DNA of 64,000 nucleotides from Pollenia angustigena (lineage: Eukaryota; Arthropoda; Insecta; Diptera; Polleniidae): assembly GCA_930367215.1 (NCBI GenBank), contig OV884059.1:30309882-30373881 (forward strand), read 5' to 3'. Positions within the stretch are counted from its first letter, which is position 1. Every line of letters starts with the position of its first letter. A model generated the notes under the pieces. That model saw only the letters and a list, made by a program, of their open reading frames with translations. It had not been told where the DNA came from and did not search any database. Of this stretch, positions 33,159 through 43,574 are shown piece after piece. Position numbers and translations under genes: made by a program.

Positions 33159-33417
33159 TCTATATATATAAAAATAAGTCCGTATATGTACGTCGCCGAA
33201 CTACTCATAAACGCGTCGTGCGACACTTATACACTACGTAGGCAGTGGCCCATATATGGTTTCTATGAAGTTTGGTTGAAATCCGATAACGGATGTGTGT
33301 GCGGTGCGTATGTGAAGTGAGTGTGTTTTTGCCGCAGGAAAACCAACTTTATTAAAAACAAGTGTGTTTCTTTTCTTATTTTGTTTTGCCGTGCGAAGCA
33401 GGCAACGGGCCCGCTAG
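33159..33417 (+). mobile_element. Short Helitron-type element (TC...CTAG)
   Basis: Begins TCTATATATATAAAA and ends GGGCCCGCTAG, inserted between A (33158) and T (33418) without duplication, the Helitron rule. GC-rich 3' end. 259 bp, non-autonomous. The element at 50460-51103 (minus) has the same TCTATATATAT start and CTAG end. Confidence 0.75.
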
Positions 33418-33748
33418 TTATAATTATAAAAAACACTAGTTTTTGGGAATTTTAGGCTGTTTGTGGGATTCGTTTTATAATTTTAATAAAATTTTGAGCT
33501 AGTTTTAAGCATTAAAGAATGTATTTACTTGTAAAATTTCATTAAATAATATTAGCTTACACAGATTTGATTGCAGAAATTAAAATTTATATTGTTTACA
33601 AAAACTCATAAACAAATTTTTTGCAGTTTTTTTTTGCAAAATTCTACAACGAAATTTAAAATTATATTAGTTTATGAAATCTAGACACAATTCCCAGCCC
33701 TTTGATGTATAATATGTCTACCTCGTAATAACAATTTTTATAATTTTA

Positions 33749-34000
33749 TTATATGAAGAAATATTTTTTATGTAGATAGAACTTTTTTAAAAAGAAAAAA
33801 AACGTGTGTGTTAGATAGCACAAATAATATTTATGAAAAAAAATGTTTTGGGAAAATTTTATGACTGATGACCCTTCAGTTAGGGAACTCGTTTCTTTAA
33901 AAAACACATTTTTGAAAAATTGCAGATAGCACTTTTTGAAAAATAACCCTCGATATGTTGTGCACTTCTGTAAGTTTATTTGTTGTTCAAATCGGTTCAC
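33749..34000 (-). other. Unrecognised AT-rich ORF; overlaps an inverted-repeat end
   Basis: 83 codons, Phe/Lys-rich, spanning the right terminus of the element at 30222-33952. Judged non-coding. Confidence 0.3.
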
Positions 34001-34472
34001 AAACAGAGGAGAAAAGTGTTCTTAACTGTTTGGCCTTTACCGATTCATATATAATATTGTTACGAAAGTAACTTTAGTTAAGAATTAGTTATAATTATTG
34101 GTTAAGAATTAGAGTAATTTATGTGTTATCTTTTATTGATTAGTTATTAAGTATTTGTTAGTTATTTTATTAGTTAAAATTAGTATTGTATAAGTTATGC
34201 ACACTTCTAGTGTAAAAATCAATGTACAGATGTAATGTTAAAAATGTTGTGCATAATTGCACTTCAACCCCACTGTAAATACTCGAAATTTCGTTATTAA
34301 GTTATCTCAATTGATGGTAACGCCTCAAAGTATGCCATAGTTTATGATGCCTAATAACTAAATAAATTCAGCTATATAGAAATTAACTATAGATGAGTAA
34401 GTGGCCGTTATACGGCGAACTTTCTGGAGCCATCAAGACGTTACTAGTATCATCTACACGTCTGGGCTAGAG

Positions 34473-34480
34473 TATAAATA
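34473..34480 (+). promoter_or_regulatory. LTR TATA box
   Basis: TATAAATA at a position equivalent to the one in the other LTR copy. Confidence 0.5.
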
Positions 34481-34599
34481 GGATCGCATGAGATGGCATG
34501 ATTCATTCTAAGTTCTGACTTTGTCAATAACGTATCACGCTGAGAAAAATATAGTTGGTTGTGAATAAAAGCTATAAATTACGGTTGTTAAAGTGACTA

Positions 34600-35184
34600 C
34601 CCTACAGATAATATTGGACTACGTGGTCCATTGTGGCACAAATGGACTACTTACAACATGGTCCAATGTACTGTAGTATGGACTATGGTATAAGAAATAA
34701 ACACGAAGTGCTGACAACAACTGCATGATGTATTATTTTCTACAGTTTACAGTATTACACATTGGTAGCCCTGATGTTGTCCATTACTAATTGTTCATTT
34801 AAAAGTGAAAGTTTGTGAAATTTGTGAAAAAAAGGTAAACAAATTAAAAATACCAAGTAAATATATTTAATAATAGCAATAATAGACTACAGTACACACC
34901 ATAAAAGGCGATTAGTAAAAAATGAAAAAGAAAAATGCTTAAACTACCCCTTAAGTGTACTCCATACTGTAGTAACACGGAGTACTTTTAAAACTAACCC
35001 ACTTTAGTACTCCTTGGAGTAGTTTAGGGACTACTTCGGTGGGTTATATGGTCCCCTCCTAGGACATCGTAATGTTAAATGGACCACCTTCTACCCATAT
35101 ATTTGGAGTAGTTTTGGAGTACTCCTACTCCTTTTTGGACTACACTTTACATGCATGTATGGACTAGTCTCGTTATCTGCAGGG
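34600..35184. mobile_element. TA-target MITE inside the LTR
   Basis: Ends CCCTACAGATAA and CCCTGCAGATAA (inverse), flanked by TA (34598-34599; 35185-35186). The other LTR reads 'gtgactaagtac' uninterrupted where this copy has gtgacTA-[insert]-TAagtac. That gives the exact empty site and shows a 2-bp TA duplication, as for Tc1/mariner-type MITEs. Contains repeated 'ggactac' and 'ggagta' motifs. Confidence 0.88.
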
Positions 35185-35259
35185 TAAGTACTAAATTAAG
35201 TTGTGTAAATTATAAACAGTGTTTAAAGAGTTGTGATTATTTTGTTTTATTTAAAGTGC

Positions 35260-35265
35260 AATAAA
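35260..35265 (+). promoter_or_regulatory. LTR polyadenylation signal
   Basis: AATAAA 65 bases before the LTR end. Confidence 0.4.
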
Positions 35266-35505
35266 GAACTCGAAACGGTTTATTTTAAAGGAAATAAACC
35301 AAAACGTTATTGAAAGGCAGAAACGTAACAATATTATGAAATGTTGATGACTAGATTTGGAATTATGAACTTCTTACCTCCACTTCTGAACATTTTTCAC
35401 TTAAATTGTTAGTGTTATATGAACGCCAAAAGCATCGCGACCCAAAGGTTCTTTTGTGCAGCCCAATTGTTCACTGAAGTAGATAAAGGCCACAAATAAA
35501 GCCCA

Positions 35506-35876
35506 CCCAAGAAAAAATGTTCCTGTTTTGCAAAGCACTTATGGTAGATTTTAAAAAGTATTATGTGGTACCGTGTTGACATACTGAGTTGCAGGAAAGT
35601 AGGTAAGCGAATTCTTAAAAAAACAGATTCAAAGGGCCGCGGCATTCCCTTTTACTACGAAGCAGGTTTGAAAGAGAGAATATTAAAGAATAACTGTAGC
35701 AACAAAAAAACTGAGCTAGTCGTTACTTTCACCATTTCATACATGCGTTGAATAAAGCGCTTTTTGTATCACAAATTTATCGCTTCAAAGTGGGAACTTA
35801 CCATACAAAATTTTTGCCTTCCTTGAGCGAGATGGTAAGCGATACCTTTATCTTTCTTCCTTCATTTTGTATTGGG
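35506..35876. mobile_element. CCCAATAAAA-type MITE, diverged copy
   Basis: CCCAAGAAAAAATG start, TTTTGTATTGGG end. The interior shares 'cgaagcaggttt', 'gcttcaaagtgggaact' and 'ggtaagcg' with 5160-5586. The three short ORFs here are readings of it. Confidence 0.65.
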
Positions 35877-38283
35877 TGTCTCATGCATTTCAATTATGTT
35901 TTACAATTTATTGTTCAATCCACCGCAGCTTACGCATTTTCAATTTGTGTAATGGCATTGCAATTGTCTTGATATTTAATTGACCCATTCCAGTTGTCGA
36001 TAGTTTTCTTACGGGAAATACGGAATTGCTTCAAATAAAAGTATATCAAAGGATGCTTTACTTCAACTGGAGTAGTTTTCGTAAATTTGTTTGTTTGTTT
36101 ACTTTACTACAGGAAGATTTTATTCGATTTAGTTTAGCGAATACGAATGTCATAACATTTCCAAATACTTAGCATTTTGAATAAAAATACGAATAATCGT
36201 AACTTCACAAATGTGTTTGTATGTATAAGCATATGTGTGTAGAGAAAGAGTAGATAGAGGTGGTTTGGTAAGTGGTTTTTGGTGGCTTAACTGACTGGCT
36301 GACTGGTCGTTCTTTCTTGGTTTGTTAGGTACATTAATACAAAGAGATAACTAAGGACGTTCTGATACTTCCAAAGTATAACCCTACATCATAATACTAC
36401 AATGATATTTTATTATCCTATTCTATTTTAAGTACACAATCACACACTAACAGTTGATTTCTCAAAGTCTTTGCTAAAGTACAATAGAATCCGTGTGGCA
36501 GCAGCATCGATAATTTAGTCAATACCGAGAACAGTTACTAACATTCCCTTAATGTTGGTGATGAGTATATTTAATGTTAATGATGTTTAAAAATGTTCAT
36601 TCGCTTAAGGTTTATGTTTGCATGTGTGTTTGTGTGCGTGATTTTACTTATACACTCATATGAATTCCAAAAAAAATCTATTATCCATTAATTGAATCTA
36701 TTATCCTGAATGCTAATAAAACTAAATCAATCATTAGTAATGACTTAAAACAAGGGGGTTTTCCGCATTTTTTTTTATTCCCAGGAGAGCGAAAAATAAA
36801 AATCATCAAACCGGGATCCCAGAACTCCAGCCTCCAACAATATTATTTCTAAAGACAATTTAAATATCATATTTCCCTGTATTTTTTGAACTTAAATATT
36901 TTTATGAATACATACGATTATGTTTAATTTAACCATATTATTGTCATTAAAACAATATAATGTTTGCCTCCGAATATGTTATGGTTAAAAATAACTACAA
37001 TATATCTTACACTTATAGTAGCGTGGCTGTTTTTCAACAACAACATGTTGCTCTTTAAAAACAAATTTTTGTCATATTTGACCATAACATGTTTTGAGGC
37101 CCCATAATATGGTTGTGGCTAATTTAACCGTAATATGGGTGTGGGTAACAATAATATGTTCAAATTAAACATAATATATTTGTTGTCTCAACCAGGACAA
37201 CTGCAGCGAACGAACATTCCCGACAAACGCAGAGGTTTGATTTCGGAATGAAAGTGATTTGAAATCAAACCTTTTCTCAAACGTTTGATATTGATTTGAA
37301 AATCATAACATTCTCAACAAAAAAGGGGAAATTATTTTCAAATTGAGAAGTGCATTAATTTTCAACTTGCTTTCAAACGTTATTCTCAACTGTTTTTCAA
37401 ATGTGGATTTTTGTACAAAGTGGAACATGAATAAAGCAACTTTTTTTTTAATTTAAATTCATTATTTATTTAAATAAACTGAGATAAACATTCGGCACTA
37501 TAGCTTAAATATGAAATAGTGCTCTTTCGGAGCTCTTATTCTTGGATATTCAAAATACTTGGCTCCTTCTTGTTTTGAGGATTGTCATGATGCAGCACCG
37601 CGATCGAACAACAAAAACTTATATTTTCTTTACTTTCCCGTTTTATTTTAATTCACATTCTTTAACTTTGCAATTAATTTTTTACTCACAAATAATTTAT
37701 ATATTTTTTACAAGAAATCAAGGTTTTTAAAAAGCGAATTAACTTCATGTGATATGTAACTTTTTTTTAATTGTGTAACACATTTAACTTAAGTCGGCTT
37801 TTTTTAGTGTTAACATTAATTTTCGATTCAGTGCTGCCAAGTTATTTTTTGATTTGAGAATAACCTTTGATAACAATTTGACATCAAATTGATAAAGAAT
37901 TGTATGTCAAATGTTTATATTTAAATCATTATCAATTTGAATTTAAATGTTTAAATTAAAGAATTGAAACAGGTTTGAGAATTGTGATTGATATCAAATG
38001 ATAAATTAATTTCATATCAAAGGTTTGACTTCGGGTTTTTTGGGTTTAATGAGCTGAACAGGTCACAACGATGCTTGTGACTTTTTAAGAAAAACCGAAC
38101 GCAATAAAGTGCATTTTTACTGCAGTATTCATAAAAAATATAACAAGTTAGAAATTTGTTTAAAGCAAAATTTTCATAATTTTTTTTTTAAATACAACTC
38201 AAATACATTTTAATATTTTTATGAATACGGCAGTTATTGTGTTAGAATATCACGGAAAGAGAAACGTTTTCTTCGAAGACTGA
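35877..38283. other. No gene seen; AT-rich with local inverted motifs
   Basis: About 36900-37200 repeats 'aaccataatatgg'-like motifs on both strands. Near 37228 and 38021 the direct pair 'aggtttgatttcgg' / 'aggtttgacttcgg' brackets an 800-bp stretch rich in 'tttgatatcaaa' motifs, possibly a decayed element. No coding recognised. Confidence 0.4.
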
Positions 38284-38286
38284 TAA

Positions 38287-38879
38287 AGGCGACCGTACAC
38301 GACATAGTTTTGTCATCTGACATGTCAAATTTCCCACTGCAAAATACATACATGTCGTGTGTTACCTTTTTTACTTTGCTTCTGTAAAAGTCAGATGCAA
38401 AGTCATCTGACAAAATTTTAATTAGAGCGTGTTCTATTTTCTTCTGACAAACCATCTGACAACAGAAATCTATGCCGAGAAGAAACCTGCAGCGGCGTCC
38501 ACTATTGACGGAATCATTAGCCGGCTGCAGTTAATATTTTAAAATACCGAGATATGTATGATCATCGCGTATATACAAAAACCGTTTCATTATAATATCC
38601 TAAACTGGTAACGTTGAATTAAAAGAAAAATATGTGAAGATGGCTAAACTATTTTACGTTGTAAATAAAAATTTTCGTGGCGGCATTTTTATTTTGGATT
38701 TTGCAATAACTGTGCGAAAAAAACAGAGACAATGTCAGAAGCAAATTACATGTACGTTTGTGACCGAATATTATAAACCTTCTGTAAAACAGCAATTTTG
38801 ACAGATACATATGCACAATTACATGTGACTTGAAAAGTTGAAAAGTCAGATGTAAAAAACATGTCGTCTACATGCACCT
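38287..38879. mobile_element. 593-bp PIF/Harbinger-type MITE, TAA target
   Basis: Ends AGGCGACCGTACACGACAT and, inverted, AGGTGCATGTAGACGACAT, flanked by TAA (38284-38286; 38880-38882). Arms share 'catctgacatgtc'-like sequence. The 3-bp TWA duplication fits PIF/Harbinger. Different family from the GGCCCG MITEs. Confidence 0.75.
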
Positions 38880-39239
38880 TAACATGTTATGGCTCTAGGA
38901 AGAGGAGAATATACATATATATTAGTAGGATAAGAAATATTGCCTTTTTATAAAACATATTCTTTTTTATCGGAATATATTGAAAACGTAATAACATGAC
39001 AATTTTTGAATTTACTTAAAAAAAGGCTCCTACAAAACCCCATTAAATTTCAGATTCGATCTTTCAAGAACAGTGACTTAAACTCCGTTTCATCTAATAA
39101 TCCTCTTGAAGTCAGTTTATAAAAGACAATTACTTAACTTAGGCTGTGTTTTTGAGATCGCAGTTAAACTAGGTTTAGTGATCCTGAATACTGATTTATG
39201 GTGCTTTTATCAAGTTTGTATACAAAATTTTGACGGAGC

Positions 39240-39652
39240 AGCTAAGTTTTGCTTAAAATGTTGGTAGTAAATAAACTGGCGTTCGTCAAGGGTGTGTGAT
39301 GTCTCCGCTGCTGTTTAATATAGTGCTGGATAGTATAATGCACCAGGCAATGATGGGACACCGCGGGATCGTATGGGGGCTGAACGAAAGGCTGGAAGAC
39401 CTCGTATATATATGCCTTCTCTTTCTTACCTACATATCAGAGAAAGCCGGATTGAGAATCAATATTAAAAAGACCAAACTTATGAGAATAAACTTTGGAA
39501 ACTCGAATCCCTTTCTAATAAATAATGAAATATTGGAAGAAGTCGAAACATTCTATTACCTCGGAGCTGTTATAAATCGAACTGGTGGATCTAGTGAAGA
39601 CATTGCAGGCCGAATAAAAAAAGACCACACAATCCCTCGGTCAGCTCAGTAA
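39240..39652 (+). pseudogene. Non-LTR reverse transcriptase fragment (RTE/CR1-like)
   Basis: The frame runs QGCVMSPLLFNIVLDSIM and WGLNERLEDL, then directly KAGLRINIKKTKLMRI and ETFYYLGAVINRTGG. These are palm and thumb motifs of a reverse transcriptase, but the catalytic YADD block is missing through a deletion after 'LEDLVY'. It ends in IAGRIKK, where the family's 'ARxxFxxL' would follow. Fragment only, no termini. The C-terminal relic at 49.6-50.3 kb may be of the same broad type. Confidence 0.8.
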
Positions 39653-40035
39653 AACGGGCCTTAATCTAATTTTTATAATTTTTGTTTTAAAATTCTGTTT
39701 AATAGAGAAATATTTGTCATAAAATTCTTTTATTGCAGAAATCTTACAAAAAAACGATTTTAAAAATTCGTCCGTTTTCGATTTCCAGAACACCCCTGTA
39801 TGTTAAACTAAGTTTAAACTTAAATATCAAAGGTTTACAGGGTATTGATGACATGACTTGCCATTTTGTAGAAACTTAAGTTTTCTTTTAGTTAAACCCA
39901 CCAAAAAATTCAAAAATCATCTTAGTAATTACCTACATGTGACTGCTTATTTGTAATGACTACTTTACATTTTATTCAAAAACTGATTCATTTTTATTAA
40001 CCTTTCTCATCAGTGACGGGTAATACTAAGGGCTA

Positions 40036-40300
40036 AAAAATCAGAGCAAGTTAAACTCTCTTTTTGGTTTAAAATGTGTTTAAACAAACAAATCTTTTCG
40101 TCGCCAAACCTATAAACCATCTTTAAACGCATGAAATTGGGCGTTTAAACTACCAATACAGACCATATGAATTTGATAAGATTTATCGTAGGGCTGCCAC
40201 ATGTTATTTTTTTAACAACACATAATACATGGGACACTGATTTATAGCTGTTGAGTTTAAAACACATATAAATTCATGTGATTTAGCAGCCATAAGTGAG
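40036..40300. repeat. Dispersed repeat S, copy 2
   Basis: See 27847-28145. This copy has a small insertion ('cttttcgtcgccaaac') and a shorter 3' side. Confidence 0.75.
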
Positions 40301-40328
40301 AGGCAGGTCAGATTTTGTGTATAAAGAT

Positions 40329-40927
40329 TAGTGTTCGAAAATAGACAGAACATTATTCAGCATTCGGCTCACACACCCAAGAACGATATCTATATTTTTA
40401 GTGATTGTGTTGACGAACACAATCCTTAATAACGTTCGTATAGTGTTCTGTTTTTCGTTAAAAAACAAAACGATTGTAGTGATACTGTAGACAAACTTTA
40501 CATTTAAATGTTTCTTTTTTTACACTGATGAAGAAATGGACAAACAAAAAACTTTAGCAACGACCGCATCACGAACAGCTTGTGTGTGTATTGTGAATAT
40601 GTTTCGTTTGTGTAAAATTATTTTGCTGCTTTTGTTTTTTTTTTGTATGTTTGGTTTTTAACCAGCCAAAAGGGACGAACTTAAATGAGCCGAACCGAAC
40701 ACAAAGAAGTTTGTGGTTTAAAAAAAAAACAACCGAACGGAATTAAATGTTCTTATCTTCTGTTGACTTGGATAAAAATAGTATTATTTTTATTACCAAA
40801 TGATGACAAACAAGGAAACGTTATTTTTTATGATTTACTGCACATACCCTATAAGTGTTTGTATTTTCCACAAATCTACCGAACAGAACACTAAGGAGCA
40901 ATATGTAGTGTTTATCTTCGAACACTG
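40329..40927. mobile_element. 599-bp hAT-type MITE, target ATAAAGA(T/A)
   Basis: Ends TAGTGTTCGAAAATA and, inverted, CAGTGTTCGAAGATA. Flanking octamers ATAAAGAT (40321-40328) and ATAAAGAA (40928-40935) match at 7 of 8. Also carries inverted 'cagaacactaa'-type blocks inside. No coding. Confidence 0.75.
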
Positions 40928-40935
40928 ATAAAGAA

Positions 40936-41778
40936 AAGAGATGTTTAAAAAAATAATTTAACGGGAATAATAATGACATAATGCCACCATTTAGTTCGTT
41001 TTTTGTTAAAAGAATTCAGAAAACTTGTTTATCTTTGATCTCGGCTAAGAATATCAGACAGGTTTTCAAGAATTTGTTTATTATTTTTAAATGTGGCATC
41101 TGTTTAATTTTTTTCTTATTTTTTTAGCAATTTTTAAAATTTTTTGATTCGGCCCGAAATGAAATGACAATGAATATTTTTGTTGAAATATTAAAATTTC
41201 AAAATTCAAAAATGAAAAAATAATTTTTATTAAAAAATAAAATAAACCAAATTTAAAGGAAAATTTCTTAAATAATACAAAATTTTAAAAAGGTAAACCA
41301 AATGGTTTAATGAACAAAAAATTCGTATGATTAACAACATTTTTTTTAACTGCTTAAATTTGACTTAAGATGTTTTGTCAAAATGTCACAGATATAATTT
41401 AAAGTAAATTTTTTTTCATTCTTCTGTGTGTCAATATTTACAAATGTATGTGTGATTTGGGTTGCAGCACGTGTCAAGTTTTAATTTAAGTTTAATGATT
41501 TAACGAAGCATTTAACCAAATCTGTTTAACTCCTACCAAATTTTACTCCCACATTTTACTCTACGCATCTTTTCTGTGTAGATATTTGCCTAGATTTTTT
41601 TTTTTAATTTTCGGTAAATTTCATTTCTTCTTTTTTTGTTTTAACTAAATTCAGCAAAGCAGTAAACGGGGTAGAAGTATAATTTGTATATGGTGATTTG
41701 AAATATTTGATTAGATTGTTTTTTCGTCTTTTGTTTGAATAACAGACTTAAAATTTATTGAAAATTTAAAAAAAACAT
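40936..41778. other. No gene seen; AT-rich spacer
   Basis: Long A/T runs. A 'ttctgtgtag' stretch near 41570 resembles the ends of the ACACAGA elements but no partner end was found. Confidence 0.4.
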
Positions 41779-41828
41779 GTAAGAGTTTTATATTCGGCTA
41801 TGCCGAATCTAATATACCCCTTGAAGTT
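41779..41828. repeat. DINE-1-like 5' hairpin fragment
   Basis: 'tattcggctatgccgaat' followed by 'ctaatatacccc', the same hairpin as at 19950-19990. Only the start of the element is present; it abuts the LOA-type fragment. Confidence 0.6.
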
Positions 41829-42064
41829 TTCTTCACACCTTCGCTCAGAGACCAATATGATCCATTGTGACGCCTTATTTTAAGGAATAGACACGTGAAA
41901 AAAGGAAAGTAGATGAAATAAAAAACGACAGCATAAGATTCGAAAGATAGATAATAAAAGAAAGTTCCAGACCAAAACAAAATTCGCTCTACGTGCGGCC
42001 AGCAACCCCGTATCCTCTCGCGCAGCCAGGTCATCCCCATTACGAATCCTATCAAACCGTCGAG

Positions 42065-42870
42065 TCAACACCCCGAGGCATCCCCTAATTTGCACAGGAA
42101 TCTACTGCCCAGCCACCTCAGCCTTCTGCCCTGAAGTCTGGGATAGTGGCACAGAATGTCCTCAACTGTCTCCAGCTCCTCCGGGTCCTCACACAACCTG
42201 CACACATCCGATAAATCGGATCCCATTCTCACCATCCTGCCAATCATACAGTGGCCCGTGATAACCGCTACCACAGACCCTACTCCTGCTCAGGAGCGAC
42301 TCCGAATCTGACTTCCTAAGCACCGGCCACAGTGCCCTTGATACCCGGAAGTCCATTCGGTTCCCCCAGGCCCGGTTGGTCGCGCCCAGAATCCATTCCC
42401 TGATCCTTCCAAAGAAGAAGCCCATTGGAGGCCTAACTGCCTCTATACAGTCTGGATCCTCTATCAACTCATGAGCCACCTCATTGCCGATTATGTTGGA
42501 ATGACCCGGCACCCAGCACAGCCTTAACACATATTCCCCTAAGAGTCCCTCCAGAGCCCTCCTACAATCATCAACCAGCTTGGAGTTCACATAACAGCCC
42601 CTTACAGCCATAAGAGCTGCCTGGCTGTCCACATATATAGTACCTCCGAGCCCCTATCAATGTTGTCCCTCATTAGTCCCACGGCCCTCAAGACCCCCAG
42701 AACCTCCGCCTGAAAAACACTACAGTCGTCAGGAATCCTATATGACACTCTGATGTCCAAATCCTCAATGCAGACCCCCGCACCTGTGCCCCTTATCTTC
42801 GAGCTGTCAGTGAATATATCAAATCCACCAAATAATCTGCTCCTACCAGACCAGCTCTCCCTAAACAGAA
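42065..42870 (-). pseudogene. LOA/I-type non-LTR ORF2 fragment, RNase H and C-terminal zinc region
   Basis: Minus-strand frames show FDIFTDSSKIRGTGAGV, FQAEVLGVLRAV, DSQAALMAV and CWVPGHSNIIGN (RNase H). After frameshifts they continue VITGHCMIG and CRLCEDPEELETVEDILCHY (C-terminal Cys/His block). Frame breaks occur at about 42635 and 42270-42190. A different subfamily from the copy at 43.6-46.7 kb, which lies on the opposite strand 0.7 kb away. Confidence 0.85.
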
Positions 42871-43068
42871 AGTTAACTAAAAAATATCGTTGTTTATATA
42901 TAAAAAAATATTTTTAGTGCGACGCCCACTTGAACAATCCCGCCTTCACTTAGTCGAATGTTGTGTATTGAGAACCAAGATGCTTGTACCTAATTTGAAA
43001 ACATTGACTCTTGCTGGTACCAAAATATACATTGAAAAAACAACAAAAAAATTGGAGTCAGTCGTCGC

Positions 43069-43356
43069 TTAGGCGTTTTCAACCAAATATTTGCCAATCC
43101 TTATGACTAAACTTGCTTGGCAACTATAAACTTTTAAAAAACTTATTATTTTTGCAGCATCACTATTAATATATTTTTTATAATTCGCGTGAGAGACCAG
43201 TTTATTCTTGGCACCCTTAAATTCGTACAAAGTCACCCGGGTACCTGAACGTGTTTTATATGGGAATGTGGCCATTGTTATTATATATTTTGAAGTTGTT
43301 AGTAGTTTTGCATACATTAATGATAGTCCACATGTAGAAAATATTAACGTTAACAA
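43069..43356 (-). other. Unrecognised ORF (95 aa)
   Basis: Minus-strand frame (start LTLIFSTCGLSLMY, then TRSGTRVTLYEFKG) with mixed composition. No family recognised. It sits between two LOA-type relics, so a transpos­on origin is likely but unproven. Confidence 0.25.
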
Positions 43357-43574
43357 TTTGATTAATAAAATATAGACGCAGAAACATACTCAGAAAAAGT
43401 TATCAGTACTTTTTTTATTATCAATTAACAGACTAGTTTAAAAAGTATTTCAACTTAATTAATGTGATTTTTTTTTGTTGAAAGAAAATTAAAAATATAA
43501 TTTCGATTAAATTAACATTTTAGTTGTTTTGAAATAAAGTTTTAATTAAAACATTAATTAAATAGCAAAAAATC

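Larger units (their letters stand above)
30222..33952. mobile_element. Inverted-repeat element (CGAGGGTTATTTTTCAAA ends) in the right arm
   Basis: Left end CGAGGGTTATTTTTCAAA plus 'tagtgctatc', right end the inverse (gatagcactttttgaaaaat, about 33927-33946, then 'aaccctcg'). It is flanked by ATAT on both sides (30218-30221; 33953-33956). The uninterrupted left arm of the Foldback structure reads 'gtgcacaatatatatt' at the same place, which confirms an insertion. Within it lie the Tc1 element, repeat R and a Helitron. After subtracting those, about 1.6 kb of unclassified sequence remains. Confidence 0.65.
19468..33985. mobile_element. Foldback-like structure: two inverted arms around a 2.6-kb core
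   Basis: Left arm pieces are 19468-19936, 21639-22333 and 24959-25377. Right arm pieces are 28310-30217 and 33957-33985. They are inverted copies: for example 'gtgcaca.atatat', 'gggtaaattc', 'gtgtctgg', 'ggagtaaacg' and 'accaataa' occur in the same order on opposite strands (19480-19900 against 30217-29840, roughly two-thirds identical). Both arms continue inward into the same ~95-155 bp tandem repeat. Later insertions split both arms. Foldback/Galileo-type elements have this architecture. No transposase is visible, so the class is an inference. Confidence 0.6.
34058..35330 (+). mobile_element. Solo LTR (Ty3-type), copy 2, split by a MITE
   Basis: TGTTACGAAAGTAAC start, CGTAACA end, ATAT on both sides (34054-34057; 35331-35334). 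It is 1273 bp long, of which 585 bp plus a TA is an inserted MITE. The remaining ~686 bp aligns to the 575-bp copy at 12284-12858 with indels. It contains TATAAATA (34473-34480) and AATAAA (35260-35265), a plausible promoter and polyadenylation signal. No internal retroelement sequence is adjacent. Confidence 0.85.

Noticed and set aside
39640..39662. 'aaaacgggcctta' as the end of another Harbinger-type MITE
   Set aside because: Only 13 bases match; no second arm or left end lies nearby.
41798..42095. Two hydrophobic minus-strand ORFs
   Set aside because: They read through the 3' flank of the LOA-type relic in wrong frames and into the DINE-like hairpin.
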